A stretch of DNA of 64,000 nt from Posidonia oceanica. Lineage: Eukaryota > Streptophyta > Magnoliopsida > Alismatales > Posidoniaceae. Below the pieces are notes generated by a model. The model did no database searches. It saw nothing but the letters and a program-made list of their open reading frames with translations, and was not told where the DNA came from. Position 1 is the first letter of the stretch. Each line of letters begins with the position of its first letter. Location: positions 13,844,001-13,908,000 of the forward strand of contig JAZBRS010000049.1 in assembly GCA_037176725.1 (NCBI GenBank), in the 5' to 3' direction. Shown here one piece after another: positions 44,489 through 55,870 of the stretch. Position numbers and translations under genes: made by a program.

Positions 44489-46424
44489 ATGATGACAAAA
44501 ATCATAAATATACAAAGCTATAGAACTGGCTCCCCCTTAGAATATGCATGAATATATGTCAATAAAATCTTAATGCACCCCCTCTTATCTTATAATAACA
44601 TGATAAGCTCAAAAACATAGCTTTGGAAAACCTATCCTATTCTTCTCCTCCTTTTTGTCATAAGCAAAAAGAATAGAATGCATAAATCTAAAGAAATATA
44701 AGCAACATAAGTAAGAGAATTATCAAAACCGATATTCAACTAAGTATCAATATAAGCTTCTCCCCTTTTTATTAATATAAGGATGTTCAATAAGGCATCA
44801 AAACTAGTGTTAAAATATTCAATAGGAATCAACTTCATCCTCAAATGTAAAGTAAAATTCAATAAGCATCCAAATCGTACAAATATTCATAGATATTCAA
44901 TAATCTCCCCTTTCCTTCAAGCATAGATATTTATTTGCCAAAATTTACCATTTGTTAAAAGATACCAATTGTTAAAAATACCAATTTATAACAAGATGTC
45001 AATTTGTGAGAAAAAATAACAAGTGTAAAAAAAATCAACTTTTGTAAAATTTTCAATAAGAAATCATCTTCAAAAGGTAACTGATAAGCAATAAGCATCT
45101 AAAACAATTCTTTTGTTCAATAATAATCAATAAGATCAGAAATCATTTTTATTTAATCAACGATATGATGAGTAAATAATATTCAATCAATTTCAACTTC
45201 ATATGATAAATGATATGCATGAATTTCAATTTCATATGGTAAAGTTAATTGATACCAAATGTTAGATCTATACCAATATGTTAGATCAATAGGCATCAAG
45301 ATCAAAAGATATTTTGTGAGAATCACCAATTGTAAGATAGTCAATGAATCATAGTAAGCTCCCCCTTACACCCATCATGAGTAAAGAGAAAATTCAGATA
45401 TTCAATAAGCTTGAAATTCATTAATTTTTATAAGAGATACCAATCAATTATTAAAAGATACTCAATGTTGATACCAATTGTTGGAAAATATTCAATTAAA
45501 ACTTATCATCAAATCAAATGCCAAAATTAATTAATATGATACCTAATATTGAATCTATATCAATTAATAGGCATTAAGATCAAAATATTATGATGTAAAA
45601 GATATTCAATATGCTCCCCCTATCAACAAGCATATGTAAAATAGTGCAATATCAAGTAGTGATAACATTAAGAATTAAAAACTCTTATAAAAACTCTCAT
45701 TTTCATTTCAACATGAGCAAAATGATATAACAAGATATTAACATCATCATGACAGAGAATTACATTAAGTCAATCATGATAATAAGATAAAACACTATAA
45801 CCCTTCATAAGATGAGATATGTTAATTTAAACACAATTACATAGGATTAAATTCTGTATATAATGATTCAAAATTTTTATCAAATGTATAAAATATCAAT
45901 AAACAGAAAGATCATAAGCCATGAATATTATTTCAAATAAAAAATTTAGTCAAGAAATTCAAAAATTCAAACTTTCAGTCATTTCGGCAAACCAGATAAA
46001 AACGGCAGACCGAAGCACGAATTTTCGGAAAATCGGTCAAAAATGAATTTCCGAATCAGGAAATTTCGGAAAACTGGTAAATATCGGTTCACCGAAAAAT
46101 CTGCAAGTTTTTCGTTTTTCTGCATAATCGGTACACCGGACAAAAAGGAACTTTCGAATCAGGAGATTTTGGTATTCCAGTCCAAAAACGATATTCCGAA
46201 CCAGTTCGAAAATCTTTAAAACAGAGATATATTTTTATAGAGAATAATACCAATTGTTTGTAATGTAAATTCATGATAAATTAAGTGAAATTCCATCCAA
46301 ATAATTAATCAATAAGTTAAAAACATCATTTTTAATGGGATTTCTAAATATTTGTCAATGAATGATAGTCCCATGTTCCTTCTCCTTCTTGGAGAAATTA
46401 AGTACCAAGAAGAGATTTTGGTAC
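44489..46424 (-). other. E9 3' non-coding internal region
   Basis: AT-rich, no long frame. Recurrent runs CTCCCCCTT, CTCCTTTTT or similar on plus (near 44528, 44575, 44650, 44760, 44901, 45357 and 45611) look like extra polypurine tracts in element sense. Phrases such as 'gataccaattgtta' and 'caataagcatc' recur. At 45985-46200 pieces of the 'cggtagaccgaaa'-type repeat found in the LTRs appear. Confidence 0.65.
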
Positions 46425-47804
46425 CTACTTAATTTTGGGTTCAAATGGATTAGTCTTATTATTTCTCATTTTAGGGATCCATTTATCTTTGTTTTTCTTC
46501 TTCATGACAAATTCATAACTTTCATTATTTTTCGGTCTAATAAAACCATTTTCATATGGAATAGAATTTTTAGGTACACTTCTATACTTCCTTCCATCAA
46601 GAGTTTTCTTTCTAACATCAATTAGTAAATTCTCACTTTTGATTTTTAAAGATGCAATATTACTTTCCAACAAATCAAATCTACCTTTCATGATATTGAA
46701 CTCATTTTTCAAAATATCATTTTCTATTTCAAATGATTTATTCTTAGATCTCAATTTTTCATTTTCATTTGAAATCAACTCCTTTTCATGAGATATATCC
46801 ATAAAACTCTTGTTTATACTTTTGTTTTTGCTAATCAAAGGCTTATGTTTCAAATATAGCTCATTGAAGGCATCAAGTAATTCATCAATTGAGAAATCTT
46901 CAATATTATCCAAAAACGTTACCTCACTAGACATAGCCATAAAACATGAGTGAGCAACCTCACCATCTTCATTGGAGGAATCGCTATCATCCCATGTAGC
47001 TTGGAGAGCTTTCTTCTTCTTGGTTTTTCTCTTGTTCTTCTTTTGAATTCTTTCTTTCTTTAAAAATGACTTGAACTTGTTAGTAATAAAAGCAAATTCA
47101 TCCTCACTCGAATCATCCGACTCATTTGAGACATTAAATGCAATACTATTCTTTTCTGGAACTTTTTCTTTTTCTTTTTCAATCATTTGTACTTCATAGG
47201 AGGTGAGATTTCCAATGAGTTCTTCTGGTGAATAATTTGAGAGGTCTTTTGCCTCTTCAATGGCAGTAGTCTTTTTCTCCCATTCTAGAGTTAAAGACCG
47301 AAGAATTTTTCTAACTAGATCACTTTGAGAAAAACTTTTACCAAGTGATTGCAAATTATTTGTAATATCAGAAAATCTAGTAAACATGTTTCCAATGGAT
47401 TCAATAGGTTGCATTTTAAACATTTCATACTTATGTACAAGTATATTAATTTTTGTTTCTTTTACTTGGTTTGTTCCCTCATGAGTTACTTCTAAAATAT
47501 GCCATGCATCATGAGAAGTACTATAATTAGAAATTCGATTGAATTCATCTTGACTAATAGCACAAAATAAAGTGTTCAATCCCTTAGCATCTAAAGTAGC
47601 TAAGTTTATTTCATTTTCATTTCATTTCTTATAATCCTTCTTACTAGGAGTATAACCATTTATAACAATGTTCCATAAATTAAAACCAATAGATTTGAGG
47701 TAAATTTGCATTCTACACTTCCAATAATTATAATTTGTACCATCAAAGAAAGGAGGTCTATATATGCTTTGTCTCTCTACAATGTTATTGTTAAATGAAG
47801 CCAT
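46425..47804 (-). pseudogene. gag: E9 copia-type gag (UBN2 family), one nonsense codon, no zinc knuckle
   Basis: Gag would build the particle of the element. Start ATG at 47804 (MASFNNNIV), with FDGTNYNYWKCRMQIYLKS typical of the copia N-terminal gag domain, then AWHILEVTHEGTNQVKETK and SLTLEWEKKTTAIEEAKDL. A TGA in the same frame at 47622-47624 replaces a Trp that is usual in this family (KxWNE); otherwise the frame is open for about 460 codons to 46425. The lysine-rich stretch KKNKRKTKKKKALQATWDD follows FKSFLKKER directly: the C-x2-C-x4-H-x4-C knuckle normally found between such segments is missing. The C-terminal third is predicted coiled-coil-like (KNKSFEIENDILKNEFN) and no pol follows. 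Confidence 0.9.
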
Positions 47805-47847
47805 TTAAACTAGAAGATGTTTAAATCTTATATTCTAGAAAAACCAA

Positions 47848-47859
47848 GCTTTGATACCA
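47848..47859 (-). other. Primer-binding site of E9
   Basis: Minus sense TGGTATCAAAGC, two bases after the LTR end; initiator tRNA-Met type usual in copia elements. Confidence 0.9.
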
Positions 47860-47861
47860 AT

Positions 47862-48972
47862 TGTTAGGATTCTAGGCTTCACTAGAGGGGGTGAATAGTG
47901 ACTTAAAGGATAAGTGTGGATTTTAAAATTCTCTTTAACTATTTTAAGCAAATTAGTAAGTAAATGAAATATGGAGATATGGATTTGAATGTTTAAACTA
48001 AAACATGCATAGAAGGGGATGAGAGGCAATGAAAATATACACAAGTAATTTTATAGTAGTTTAGCCACCCCGGCCTAGTCCACTCCCCGAGAAATCCCTT
48101 CGAGAGTTACCTTAACTTTGATCTTGTTTCAGGCCAAGATTTTGCCGTACACCTTTACGAGACCACGCCAAGCTCCCGCAAAATCCACGGTAACCCTTCT
48201 CGCTCCCGAAGAAGAACTCACACAAGAAAACTAAAGATTACAACTCTGTTGACTCTTTTCTATATCTCCCAAAACTCTTTTGCAAGGTGGAAAGGATGGG
48301 AATGTATCTCTCTTGCTTTAGGAATCTTTCTCACAAAATAGGAGTAGAATACTTGAAAAATGATGTGGCTTGAAGCTCTATATGATGTGTTGTGTCTATG
48401 TGATGAATGGGGGTCCTATTTATAAGAAAACATGGGTAAAAGTTTGTCTCTAACGGCTCTTTCAACATTCACAAATGGCTAGTCAAACGGTAGACCGGAA
48501 TTTTTCGGTATGCCGTTTTAGCTCAGATTGTTATAGCAAATACGACCAAATCGGTAGACCGTAAAAATTCGATATGTCAAAAATCTCTGATTCGGTAGAC
48601 CGTAAAATTTCCGTTTTGCATGAAAATTCTGCATTTCACCATTTCCATGCTTTTGAAGTTTTTTGCAAATTTTCTCGAACCACTTGCTCATGGACCTAAA
48701 TGCTTCTAACCTAGGGTACTCTAGGGTTAACTAGGTCACTCTTTCATGATTCTTGGGGATTTTATAAAAGACATAATACAACTCAAACATATTACAAAAG
48801 TTACATATTTAGAGTTGAACACAAGTCTTCAAGTCTTCATTGAAGCTCCATGAGTCATTTCGCCTTCTTCTTTTTTAAGGTCTATAAGAATGCTTTCTTA
48901 ACCTAATAAGAATGGTTAGAACACAAAATATTTTGTTATCATCAAAACCAAGATGAGGCAATTTTGCGAACA
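47862..48972 (-). repeat. E9 5' LTR
   Basis: On plus runs TGTTAGGATTC to GCGAACA. Contains degenerate 'cggtagaccgtaaaa' repeats near 48480-48615. Confidence 0.93.
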
Positions 48973-48977
48973 CTTTC
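48973..48977. repeat. Target-site duplication of E9, right copy (CTTTC)
   Basis: Perfect match to 43349-43353; E4's LTR resumes immediately after it. Confidence 0.93.
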
Positions 48978-49281
48978 GTTTTCCCCTTGCATGTCGCTTG
49001 CAATGCATTGTTTACCACTGTTTGTTTTATCGCCTGCATTTGCATTAGGGCAATGATGCTTACTGCCTAGGAGTTCTCACGAGCTAAGGTTTGCCTGGAT
49101 CGGAACACTAACAGCGTTGCTGAGCACATAGATTGCACGTTTAATACCCTACACGCATATTAGCACCTAGAGCATGCATTAGAGCATGCATTCAGACATC
49201 CATTGCATTTAGGCACTAGGCAAGCATTTCCTTGCATTTGTGAGCGAGATAGCCTAAGAAAGACCTATTCTCAGACGTATC

Positions 49282-49373
49282 GGGAGTGCCTAACACCTTC
49301 CCCGTGCGTAACAGGAGTCCTTGCCCTTTCTCTTGGCCCGCAATGACCATTCCTTCATCCTAGGCACGAGTCA
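49282..49373 (+). promoter_or_regulatory. Conserved LTR block near the 3' end (E4 3' LTR)
   Basis: Same block as 30465-30554: GTGCCTAACACC, GTAACAGGAGTCCTTGCCC, CTAGGCACGAGTCA. Confidence 0.72.
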
Positions 49374-49663
49374 TAGCATAGCATAGCATAGCATCGCATT
49401 GTGTTGCATCGCATCTCTTTGCATCCCTTTTGCTTCCAGTTTTGCATGTCTTTTCATGCATTACCCTCGGTTTTCCTTGTCTCCCAACTTAATAGACATG
49501 GTAGCGACTCTGATTTGTCTTATCATTTCTTTTTCCTCTTTTTGCCAGTGTTTCCGAGTCAAGTTTCCTTCCTCAGATTCCGCCGTATATAGTGAGCCTA
49601 ATGTCGATCGGTGCACGCAAGCTTTGGCATCGTGCATGGATTTGATATTTCAGGATTACTACA

Positions 49664-50010
49664 GCTAGTAAGTGCAGTCTGGGCAGGAGGAAGGATGGAG
49701 GCGATGAGCCAGAGGTGGCGATGGCCGCTGCAACTCCCGACTCGTTGGACGCTGGCACAGAGCGCGTCCAACATTGGACGCTGCCAATGCCAGCGCCAAA
49801 GAGCCTAAGAGGAGAAAGGCTTAAGTTGGCCTTTGCTTTGGTTCATGGGCCTTGGTTAAGTGGGCTAAGGCTTAGGTGGGCTTGAGTGAAGGTTTTAGGG
49901 TTTAGGTGGGGTTTTAGGGTGGATTTGAGAGAGAAAGAGTCATCCCAGAGTCCGAGCAAGCTTGCAAGAGTATCTACCATCTTCCAGGCTATCAAAATGA
50001 GGTGTCTACA
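49664..50010 (-). repeat. E5 5' LTR remnant, first part (with right TSD of E4)
   Basis: In minus sense begins TGTAGACACCTCATTTTGAT at 50010. Cut at 49664 by E4; continues at 25410. Bases 49664-49668 (GCTAG) are the right copy of E4's duplication. It lies inside the LTR of E7, giving the nesting E7 > E5. Confidence 0.72.
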
Positions 50011-51111
50011 GAGGGACTGTCCTAGAAGGCTGTGTTGCTGTGTTGTTTTTGGAGATGGGTGTGGGTGAAGAGAGTGTAGAGAGAAAGATGATGGTTGCTG
50101 TGGAGGTGCTGCACGTATGGAGAGGAGTGAAGATGATGGTGGCTGTGTGGTGCTACACGTATGGAGAGGAGAGAAGATGATGGTGAAGGAGAACTCCTCT
50201 GGGGCTGTTGTGTTCTCTTGGAGAGGTTGTCAATGAGGTGGAGATGATGAAGAGAGAGAGAGATCAATATGTTATATTCTCTTGGGTTGGGAGTGAATGA
50301 AGAGAAAGAGGTGTTAATGGTGATGGAGCGTATGGCACATAGGTATTGTTTGTGTTTTATGTGAGAGAGGTGATGGGAGAGGAAGAGAATGGTACATAAT
50401 TGTTTGTGTTTTATGTGAGAGAGGTGTTAATGGAGAATAATGAGTGTTAAGTGAGGAGAGGAAGAGGTGATGGGAGAGGAAGAGAATGGCACATAGGTGT
50501 TGTTTGTGTTTTATGTGAGAGAGGTGTTAATAGAGAATAATGAGTGTTAAGTAAGGAGAGAGAGAGATGATGGGAAAGGAAGAATCCCACGTAGGTTTGT
50601 GTTTTTGTGTTGTATGTGATTGACAAAAGAGAGTAATAATGGTGGCTTTTGGATTCTTAGTGAGTGGACAATATTTTGGAAGCTAGAGAGGTGGGGCATT
50701 TGGGTGTCTTTGAGGGTGAGACTTGGGTTTGGGTTTAGGCTATGTTTGGGCTTGAGTTTAGGTGAGACATGGGCTTTGTTGGGTTTAAGCTTGAGTTTAG
50801 GTGAAACATGGGCTTGGTTGGGTTTGAGCTTTAGTTTGGTGTGGCATTGTTGGTTTTAGGTGAGTTATGCTTGGGTTTGGGTTTGGTGTGGGCTTGGGCT
50901 TGTGCTTTATGGATGTTAAGATGGGTTAGATGTTGGGTAGGTTTTGGGATGTTTAGTTGGGTTCAGGCTTGGGTTTAGAAAAGGCATGGGCTTGGTTTGG
51001 AATTGGTAGGGACTTAGGTTTGGATTTGTGTTTAGGTTAGGTCCGCCACGACCGAGCACGTTCCTTAGGAGAAAATCGCCGACGAAGGACTACAAAATCG
51101 GAGTATCTACA
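50011..51111 (-). repeat. E7 3' LTR, part (family C)
   Basis: In minus sense begins TGTAGATACTCCGATTTTG at 51111, right after a PPT, so it is the 3' LTR; interrupted at 50011 by E5. No coding signal. Contains a tandem region at 50310-50590 (units with 'gtgttttatgtgagagaggt' and 'gagagg aagagaatgg') and repeated 'gggcttgg' phrases at 50700-51040. Confidence 0.78.
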
Positions 51112-51978
51112 GATGCCCTTCCCTGAGTAAGGTCGAGGGAATCAAGGCCGCTGCTCAGGGTTGACAAGACACCCCACCGAAGTCGGTGGGGAAGCAGTGT
51201 TACTGTTGGCGTGAATCACTTATCCAACAGATGCACCGAAAGTCATGACTCGTTGCTACAATGCAAATGCAAATGTAAATGCTAGGATGCAATGCTGATG
51301 CAAATCTTGCAATGCTGATGGCATGCTGGTGCCCATATGCACTGAAGTCTGCTGGGGGTGCGCGAGCGATGCATGTGTATGTGATGCCAATGTGGATAAT
51401 GTGATGTGGTGGATCGCTGAGCTCTGTCGCTCTAAGCGTTCGGAGCCATGTAGCTCCAAGTGATCTGGAATGAGGATCACTGAGCCAAGTAGCTCACCAG
51501 GCGATCAGAATGAGGATCGCTGAACAAAGTAGCTCACCAGGTGATCAGAAAGTGGATCGCTGAGCCAAGTAGGTCACAGGCGATTCGAGCCATGTAGCTC
51601 CAAGTAATCTAGATGTGTATCACTGAGTATGCGATGCTGGTCCTACTGGGGACATATGCAAAAGTGTGTGATGTGATGGTATGTGATGAGATGCAATGGT
51701 ATGTCATGCGGTGTAATGCGATGTATTGCCGGCCAGCCAGATAGATGCGATATCGGCCCGATGCAAATGCTGTGATGCGAATGTTGATGCAAAGCAATGC
51801 AATGTGGCGTGATGCGATGGAATGATGTGCAATGAGATGTTATGACATGCAATGAGATGCAAATGATGTAGTAACATGCAAGGTGATGCTGTGAAATGCA
51901 AATGAGTTGCTAATGATGATGCAAATAATGAGGGGCATGACAAGTTAACGGACTCATAGCCGGATAGTTAGGGGTATC
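51112..51978 (-). other. E7 3' UTR and polypurine tract
   Basis: In minus sense it ends with TACTCAGGGAAGGGCATC (51129-51112) before the LTR. Positions 51112-51260 match 38430-38575 of E4 in sense, so the 3' UTR end is shared while the LTRs differ. A tandem repeat of about 40 bp ('gatcgctgagccaagtagct' then 'caccaggcgatcagaatgag') occupies 51405-51625, followed by degenerate 'gatgcaatgcgatg' runs. One satellite-like unit lies at 51940-51974. Cut at 51979 by E6. Confidence 0.78.
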
Positions 51979-54900
51979 TGTTGACACCCCATTTTGACAG
52001 GCTTGAATCAATTGGAATCTTTTGGTGACTCCTGGATCCAAACCTAGGTCAAACCTACACATTCCTTTTCATCCTACCCTTCAAAACAAGCCTAAACTTG
52101 ACCTAAGATTACACCCCTTTCCCTAACCCAAAACTTATCCAAAAACTATAGGAAAACCCATCATCCCCAACTTAGCAAACCTACCCAAACACTTAGAAAT
52201 TTTCAATCCAAAACCACTCCCAAAAACCCTAGAAAACCTAGGTAAAACTACCCTTTTTCTACACCTCAAAACCCTTCCAAAACATTCTCAAAACTAAACC
52301 AAAACCCTAGGAGCAACACTAGGGACACTAGGCCACACACTTTCCAATTTTCACCCCTTTTCAAAACCTCTAAACCCTCCATTTACCCAAATTATCCTTT
52401 TCTCTCTCCTAGATTATTTTTTTCTCTCTCCTCTCTCTCTCCTAATTATCCTCCTTTTCACCCCCTTCTCTCCCTTTTTCTTGCCTGGCTGTGGACCCTC
52501 CTTGTGCTTCTATATCTTCTCAATCTTATTCCTATTTTTATCTTATTTTTAGCATTTTCTTTGACCTTCAAAAAATTATCTTCTTTCAACTCCTCTCTTT
52601 CCTCTATATTCCTCCATTTCTCCCTTTTCCTCTTCCTTCTAATTTCCTTTTCCTTTCTCTTACTAAATCCCTAAAAAATCCTTAAAAAACCTCTAAAACA
52701 CTAAAACAGAAGCAAAGCAAACTAAAACCCTAAAATAAATAATTAAAAACTTAAACAAACCAATAAAAACCAAAAACCTAACTAAATCTAGCTAAAATAG
52801 AAAACTAAGAATGCAACTTAAAAATACAAAACAAACAAAAGGAAAATGCTGTAAAATCAAGAAAAAAACCAAAGTACAATCAAAACAAGTAAAAGTGAAG
52901 ACCCTACTAAAAACAATCAAGAAAACAAATCCTAAAAGAAGGAAAACACCTAAAAATGCTAAGGCTAGTAATTAAGGAAAAAACCTAACTTAATAATCCT
53001 CAAAAGGAAAAAAGTTGAAAACTTAATTAAAAAATAAAAACAATCAATCAAAATTTAAGAACACCTAATTAAAAACTTAACAAGAAAACCTAACCTAAAA
53101 AAAAATTTTAAAAGAACTTAACAAACAAAAAAATCAAGAAACAAATCAGAGAAGACTTAAGGAAAAAAAGACTAAAATCAAAAGTCTAAAACTCACCCTA
53201 ATTAATCTAAAAACAAACTTTAAAAAAATCCTAATTAACATCCCAAGTACTTAACAAGAAAAACATAATTAAAAAATAACTTAAAAGACTTAACAAACAT
53301 TTAATCAAAATAAAAAACAAATCAAAAACAAAGAAAACCCTAAAAGCCCTAATCAAAACTAAATCTCTCTAAACCTAATTAATTAATCAAAAACAATCGT
53401 TAAAAAACTTAATCAAAGTCCTAACTTAAAACACAATCATTCTAAAAACCTTTTCTATTTTTATCTTATTTTTATCTATTTTATTTTTTCTTCTTTCTCT
53501 TCCTCTTTCCCTTCCTTCCTTTCTTCCTTTCTTTCTATTTTTCTTTCTTTTCTTGCTGGACCCGGTCCGGCCCATTCTCCCCACCACCTCTCCCTCTTCC
53601 CTTCTTTCTTTTCTTTCTTTCTTTTATTTCTTTTTTTCCGTGGCCCGGCCCGCACACAGCCTCCTCCTTCCTTCTCCTTCTTCTTCTTCTCCCACAGTTC
53701 TTCTTCTTCTCCCGCCAGTCTCCCTCCTTCTCTTCAAAATTCAACTTCCTCTTCCCTCCCGATCACCATCAGCACCAGCTCACCTCCATCCTCTCTCGTC
53801 TCTCAGCAGGTCTTCCGGGGGCAATTAATGCTCGTCGCCTCCCATCGTCCTCGCTGCAGCAGCTCCCTCCCACCGGTGGATTTTTTAAAATCCAGTGCGC
53901 ATCCACTCCTCCAGGAGCTGATAAAAGCCTCACCTCTTCTCCTCCTTGATCGCCTTTCTATCGTCCAAGAGAGAGCGAGAGAAACCAGAGCTCAGAGCAC
54001 CCAAAACTCCCTCCCTCTTCCATTGAAATTCAGCATCCTTCTTCCTCTTCTTTTCCATCCACACTAGAGCGCCTAACACCCAGTAGAATCCCTCCAATTT
54101 CCTCCCCAATCTCACCTAGACAACCACCATCTTAGTGCCCCATTCCACGACCAAATCCACCCTGAATCCACCCTCCATTCACCCGAAATCCATCTCGGAA
54201 CCCAACACCTCCACCTTCTAGAATTCCCTACCCTTCAGTCCACAAAATCCCTCCAAACTCTACCACCAAGCTCACCTAAACACTAGCTTTCCAACCCACC
54301 AAGCCATTAGCCTTCATCTCCCCCACAGCCAGAACCCATCACAACAAACACCTGCGGCCAACTTCACCAGAAATTCACCCGACGACCTATCTTCTTCTCC
54401 AGGCCACCATCAACCCTCCTGAGCATCCCCACACACTCACCTACCCTCCAGGAGTTTGCCGGTGCCCTCCAACTGATCCAGAGAGCAGAGAACAGCCCTA
54501 CCCACCTCCTACTGTCTTCTGTGTACCCACAGAAGTGATTTTCTCGTCCGGACTGCGAAGCTTCGTTCCAGAGATCCAGCGAGCACCGGAGGACTTCACT
54601 GAGCCGATCGCAGCACTTTTGAGCCATCGACAGCACCTGCAATGACCAGACGATCTCCACCGGTGCCCACTGAAGCAACTGACGTCGGGGGGACACCACA
54701 GCCCGCGAAACAGGTACCTCTCCCTCCTTGTAGCTTAATTTTCCTCTTCTCCTGCTTTTCCAGCCATTAGATTAGGTTTTCCTCTCCTCCTTCGCCGGGT
54801 CAGCTCTGTCGTCGTCTCGTCTTCTCCGGTGAGCTCCGGCCCTGTCCCGTCGCTCCAGTCTGCAGAACCAGCTTCCGTTCGTCGTCCAAGCTCCACATGA

Positions 54901-55109
54901 GTCCTAGTAGCACTCCGGTGGCCACAGATCGCCACGATGATGCACTGAACTCCGGATCGACCCTCCTCTGGTCTGCAGAGCTCCGTCCAGCTCTCTGGTC
55001 TGCTCTAAGCAGCCCCGAGCCTCGCTGATGCCTCCTAGAGCTCCGCTCGCCTCCAGAGAAGATCGCCCACCGGTCTACGCCGCCTCAGCCTCCCTTCTCT
55101 GGCGTTCAT

Positions 55110-55138
55110 GGGCACTAGTAGCATTTGCTACAGTGTCC
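55110..55138 (+). other. LTR stem-loop (E6 copy)
   Basis: GGGCACT-A-GTAGC pairs with GCTAC-AGTGTCC around ATTT: 12 pairs, one bulge, one G-T. Same position and close relative of the E2 copy. Confidence 0.75.
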
Positions 55139-55574
55139 ATGGCCGTTGGCATTTTACTGTTCCGTTATTTTTCCTTACTAAGCATATTTTACCATAAATT
55201 GCATATTTGCCTTGCTGTTAGTTTTATTTACATTCTGGTCCTGCTATCGTTTAAGATTCATTTAATTTCGCATTTAAATCATATGAAATTGCATGAAAAA
55301 TCTAAAAAATTGATTAATTACATGTTAGTCCCTCTACTGTGATTTCCTTCAGTATTCATTTTAGTTCAGGTCCTCTGGTTTTCCATTTTTGCATGTTAGT
55401 CCTTTAGTTGATAATCTGATTTAATGCTCTAATTTTACCTTAGTAAATTGCAATTTTAATCACTGCTGTTTTCCCTATTTATACTTTAGTCCTCTGTTCT
55501 GTTAACTTAGGCTTTTATTTTTCAATTTTTCTTACTGCATTGCATCATTTCCCTCATACTTTCTGATTTTTGTA

Positions 55575-55860
55575 TATAGGTCCTTCATCAATGCACAGCA
55601 TACATTTAAATGCATATTTTGCTTATAAAATTGCATTTTAGACCCTACATGTTTTAAAAATTGCACATAGGTCCTCTACATGCTTATGAAAGTCATTTAA
55701 ATGCATATTTTGCTTATAAAATTGCATTTTAGACCCTGCATGTTTTAAAATTTGCATATAGGTCCTCTGCATGCTTATGAAAGTCATTTAAATGCATATT
55801 TTGCATATAAAATTGCATTTTAGACCCTACATGTTTTAAAAAATTGCATACAGACCCCTG
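55575..55860 (+). repeat. 91-bp tandem array in LTR of E6, three copies
   Basis: The anchor GCTTATAAAATTGCATTTTA (last copy GCATATAAAA...) starts at 55621, 55712 and 55803, exactly 91 bp apart. Copies are nearly identical, so this part amplified recently. Confidence 0.9.
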
Positions 55861-55870
55861 TTTGCATTCC

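Larger units (their letters stand above)
43354..48972 (-). mobile_element. E9: gag-only Ty1/copia-type retrotransposon
   Basis: Complete 5.6-kb element with two LTRs of 1120 and 1111 bp, tRNA-iMet-type PBS, a single gag gene and a PPT, flanked by a perfect CTTTC duplication. The internal region (3388 bp) has no protease, integrase, RT or RNase H, so it depends on an autonomous copia partner. It is AT-rich, unlike the Tat elements around it. Insertion was into the 40-bp array of the 3' LTR of E4. Confidence 0.94.
25411..49663 (+). mobile_element. E4: complete gag-only Tat/Ogre-type element with giant LTRs
   Basis: Order: 5' LTR 25411-30839, PBS 30841-30858, leader, gag 32023-34492, 3' UTR, PPT, 3' LTR 38576-49663 (interrupted by E9). 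Without E9 and its duplicated CTTTC the 3' LTR is 5464 bp against 5429 bp for the 5' LTR, and the whole element about 18.6 kb. Protease, RT, RNase H and integrase are absent; gag leads directly into a 4-kb 3' UTR. This resembles the TR-GAG/LARD class of non-autonomous elements, which use enzymes from partners. E6-type elements are the natural candidates because they share PBS type, leader block and gag. Confidence 0.92.
38576..49663 (+). repeat. E4 3' LTR (family B), interrupted by E9
   Basis: Begins TGTACACACC (TGTAGACACC in the 5' LTR) and ends ATTACTACA at 49663. Segments 38576-43353 and 48978-49663 align along the whole 5' LTR with scattered substitutions and small indels. It includes the homopyrimidine tract 38825-39510, GC-rich zone 39540-41240 with donor-like AAAG|GTAAAA at 40210, stem-loop 41240-41269, 91-bp array to about 42370 and 40-bp array from 42840, where E9 inserted. 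Confidence 0.94.
51979..55870 (+). repeat. E6 5' LTR (family A), 3' end deleted
   Basis: Starts TGTTGACACCCC. Homopyrimidine tracts (52390-52680, 53490-53780) flank an A-rich zone (52680-53450); GC-rich zone (53760-55110) with donor-like CAG|GTACCT at 54714; stem-loop (55110-55138); 91-bp array (55575-55860). The 30-bp array, conserved block, TACTACA end and true PBS are missing: the array runs directly into leader-like sequence between about 55855 and 55905. Right boundary approximate. Confidence 0.87.

Noticed and set aside
46362..46625. Plus-strand frame opposite the E9 gag
   Set aside because: Shadow of the minus-strand gag.
49675..49810. Small coding frames just after the E4 3' LTR
   Set aside because: Lie in the GC-rich LTR remnant of E5; no match in sequence or position to known proteins.
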